Positions 63,101 to 64,000 of a stretch of 64,000 nt of DNA are shown piece after piece. The translations under genes were made by a program, and so were the position numbers. This DNA comes from Rikenellaceae bacterium. Lineage in GTDB: Bacteria > Bacteroidota > Bacteroidia > Bacteroidales > Rikenellaceae. The stretch lies in contig SUZN01000001.1 of the NCBI GenBank assembly GCA_015059905.1, forward strand, positions 1-64,000. The letters run 5' to 3'. The notes under the pieces are model-generated. The model saw nothing but the letters and a program-made list of their open reading frames with translations, searched no databases and had not been told where the DNA came from. Every line of letters starts with the position of its first letter. Position 1 is the first letter of the stretch.

Positions 63101-63232
63101 ATGTCAGTGGCGTGGGGTCTTTCGTTCTCTACATTGATTACATTGATTCTTATTCCAACTCTGTTTGCGTCATTTGCGGTACATGGTGAGAACCGCCGCC
63201 AGAAGAAGTTGGCTAAAATGCAGAATAACTAA
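60131..63232 (+). CDS. RND family efflux permease (HAE1/AcrB type)
   Basis: A 1033-residue proton-driven pump with twelve membrane segments and two large periplasmic loops. The start TSVQNPITTIILFVAIMIFGGVSL and the first transport core IAIGMVVDNAIVVLENI (with the proton-relay Asp pair) are typical of RND pumps; the second core has LLGILMLIGIVVNNGIVLVDY. It exports drugs, bile salts, lipids or similar compounds from the periplasm. Which compound is unknown. It is followed 11 bases later by the PG0541-like gene. Confidence 0.96.
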   Translation: MNIYKTSVQNPITTIILFVAIMIFGGVSLSRLGIDLFPDIESNAMLVMTTYPGASAEDIENNVTRPIENVINGVDHLKDITSTSKENISIVALEFEYGYDLDILANDVRDKLDMLSTLPDGVSQPIIFKFSSDMMPVLMMGVTAKESMSGLYKILDDQIVTPLARVSGVGTVSIAGIPQREIQIYCNPNKLEAYNLTIEQISSAIAAVNRNTPAGSFDVGSNAYSLRVDHEFEDPSEMLSLVVGYRNGAPILLSDVATINDSVQERIQEAYNNGEQGGMIIVQKKSGANSVKIAQSVQEYIQEIKGNLPTDVEIFTIMDTSDNIISTVHSLRDTIITTFALVMLVVFLFLGRWRATIVVVLTIPISLLAAVIYIFATGETLNIITMSSLSIAIGMVVDNAIVVLENITSHIDRGAMPKQAAIFATKEVGISVMGGTLTTIAVFLPLTMVQGMAGILFNSMGWMVTITLTVSTIAAITFTPVLCSLMMKKNPKKAWFQGKIDAVMARFNNFYGGILNWCVHYRKVVILGSIGLFIGVMAILGPKLKSEFFPVQDSASISAEIQLPAGTRQDITRELALELSERIEKQYEGIILNIGVREGQADTDNTFASLSTNGTHVISMNMRFVKKTEREIGLKQIGDGIRKILDEYSIIRKYTVTEGGGGMAGKTSVDIEIYGYDFDTSDALAEQVAQMFRAMDGCSEVTISRDEYTPEYHVDFDLEKLARSGLDVTTASMYLRNRINGSVTSFYREDGDEYDIRVRYDRKFRESIEDIENITIYNQMGQGIKVRDIGVVKEAATPPAITRKNRERYVTVSGVVASGYALSEIVEEAKLKMNDIQMPSGFMWQIGGTYEDQQETFGDLFLLMGLMVILVFVIMASQFESLTYPFVIMFSLPFAVVGVIIGLALTGTPMNIMSLLGILMLIGIVVNNGIVLVDYTLLCRERGMGIYESVVAAGRSRLRPILMTTLTTVLGMIPMAVGNGVGAEMWNSLGMSVAWGLSFSTLITLILIPTLFASFAVHGENRRQKKLAKMQNN

Positions 63233-63243
63233 ACTTACGGAAG

Positions 63244-63537
63244 ATGAAAGCAGTATTTATGTCTTGTAACCAGTCAATGTATGACGCGGTTTTGAATATA
63301 ATGGATGAGATGGGTCTTCGTGGCTTCACAGGCTGGGAGGAACTTATTGGTCGCGGTACAAGCGACGGTGAGCCACACTTGGGTAACCACGCGTGGCCAG
63401 CGATGAACTCGGCGCTCATCTCGGTTATGGAGGATGCTATGGCGGCAGATTTTCTTGCTCGCCTCCGCAAACTTGACGAGGAGAATCACGAGCAGGGCTT
63501 GCGAGCTTTTGCTTGGGATGTGACGGGAGTATTATAA
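63244..63537 (+). CDS. PG0541-like transporter-associated small protein
   Basis: A 97-residue cytoplasmic protein (no signal or membrane segment) that starts MKAVFMSCNQSMYDAVLNIMDEMG and ends with a compact beta strand AFAWDVTGVL. It matches in size and position the proteins called PG0541 family, found after RND pumps in Bacteroidetes, and has the look of a small ferredoxin-like or PII-like fold (beta-alpha-beta, beta-alpha-beta). Its role is unknown; a regulatory partner of the pump is the usual guess. It is the last gene of the operon. Confidence 0.85.
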   Translation: MKAVFMSCNQSMYDAVLNIMDEMGLRGFTGWEELIGRGTSDGEPHLGNHAWPAMNSALISVMEDAMAADFLARLRKLDEENHEQGLRAFAWDVTGVL

Positions 63538-63555
63538 TATTGCTCCCGAGCAATA

Positions 63556-63589
63556 AAAAAGGCATCAACTTTTCGGTTGATGCCTTTTT
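63556..63589. terminator. Bidirectional terminator between efflux operon and pflA
   Basis: AAAAAGGCATCAAC pairs exactly with GTTGATGCCTTTTT around TTTTCG, with T-runs on both strands. Confidence 0.93.
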
Positions 63590-63605
63590 GTTGTTGTGAA
63601 GGTGA

Positions 63606-64000
63606 TTAGTTCACCACCACCATTGGGAAGTACTCTTTCAGTAGCTCTGCGGCGCGGTCAATCTGCTCGGGGGTATTCTCCTTCACATCCTTGAGCTTGT
63701 ACTCCTGTCCCATCGCCTCGTACTTATGCACACCCAGAGTGTGGTAGGGTAGCAGCTCCACGCGCTCAATCATCTTGTATTTGCCCAATGTCTCGCCCAG
63801 CAGACGGATATCCTCCTCCTGGTCGCTGATGCCTGGGACAAGCACATAACGCAACCAGAAAGGCTTGCCGTGCTCCTCCAGCCAAGCGGCAGTGCGGAGT
63901 GTCTGTGCGTTTGAGCGAGCTGTGAGTGCCTCGTGACGCGAGCAGTTTGCCTGCTTCACATCGAGCAGTACCAAATCAACCTCATTCAGCAGCTCCTCTA
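63606..64000 (-). CDS. pflA: Pyruvate formate-lyase activating enzyme, C-terminal part
   Basis: The frame is open to the right window edge, so the first part (with the radical SAM CxxxCxxC site) is not seen. The visible 131 residues include LNEVDLVLLDVKQ, KPFWLRYVLVPGISDQEEDIRLLGE and the typical ending VELLPYHTLGVHKYEAMGQEYKLK, which are those of PflA. The enzyme makes the glycyl radical on pyruvate formate-lyase with SAM, so pfl is likely just beyond the edge. A Met-like TTG at 63974 is internal and is not a start. Confidence 0.93.
   Translation of the reverse strand, partial: EELLNEVDLVLLDVKQANCSRHEALTARSNAQTLRTAAWLEEHGKPFWLRYVLVPGISDQEEDIRLLGETLGKYKMIERVELLPYHTLGVHKYEAMGQEYKLKDVKENTPEQIDRAAELLKEYFPMVVVN

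Noticed and set aside
63606..63974. Short gene starting at the TTG at 63974
   Set aside because: The frame is open to the window edge, and the residues before it continue the PflA pattern, so this is the C-terminal part of a larger gene.

Overview
The window is an ordinary-looking 64 kb chromosomal segment of a member of the order Bacteroidales. The clues are promoters of the Bacteroidetes type (a TAnnTTTG box near -7, often with TTTG about 19 bases upstream), no Shine-Dalgarno sequences, SusC-type outer-membrane barrels with carboxypeptidase-like plugs, many secreted glycoside hydrolases, type B ribosomal protein L31, and an RND operon that ends in a PG0541-like gene. A Rikenellaceae/Alistipes-type gut organism is plausible, but this is a guess and not shown by the sequence. 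There are no phage genes, transposases, CRISPR arrays or rRNA genes.

Layout. Bases 1-565 hold no gene, only palindromic repeats. A 45-residue membrane peptide (566-703) with its own promoter follows. A minus-strand operon then runs from 5558 down to 813 (unknown secreted protein, acyltransferase, inorganic pyrophosphatase, L-serine dehydratase, sugar isomerase-like protein). Next come rpmE2, an unknown lipoprotein, a repeat-rich spacer with a 221-bp tandem duplication, a CAT-anticodon tRNA, an M3 peptidase and a barrel protein. From 15025 down to 11078 is a redox operon: a NapH/NapG-like polyferredoxin, a ferredoxin-domain aldo/keto reductase, a DUF1893 protein and an ECF-type S component. 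On the plus strand follow nadB-nadC-nadA (de novo NAD synthesis), an AraC regulator, a radical SAM protein, dxs and a secreted protein. A lipocalin and an alpha-oxoamine synthase lie on the minus strand.

Bases 25.5-28.3 kb carry pyrH, a thioredoxin-like gene, frr and a phosphodiesterase; then fba. From 35160 down to 29653 lies a sugar-kinase / YeiH-type exporter / beta-galactosidase operon whose GH2 gene is broken by a small deletion just after the nucleophile codon. A second phosphodiesterase follows, then a minus-strand run asnS, esterase, rpoN, membrane protein. A truncated GH2-like protein, rlmH and a sulfatase-fold membrane transferase are on the plus strand. From 44.5 to 55.2 kb are two large outer-membrane barrels, a GH51 arabinofuranosidase, an unknown secreted beta-propeller protein and a Gfo/Idh/MocA oxidoreductase. 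The window closes with a YitT/GNAT pair, a TetR-TolC-adaptor-RND-PG0541 efflux operon, and the 3' part of pflA.

The points most worth following are the DUF1893/NapHG-like/AKR/ECF operon; three export-type signals in which the second twin-arginine residue is missing; a 43-bp hairpin repeat whose copies show compensatory base changes; the two damaged GH2 genes; and the small membrane peptide. I did not find clear evidence of a wholly new defence or mobile system.
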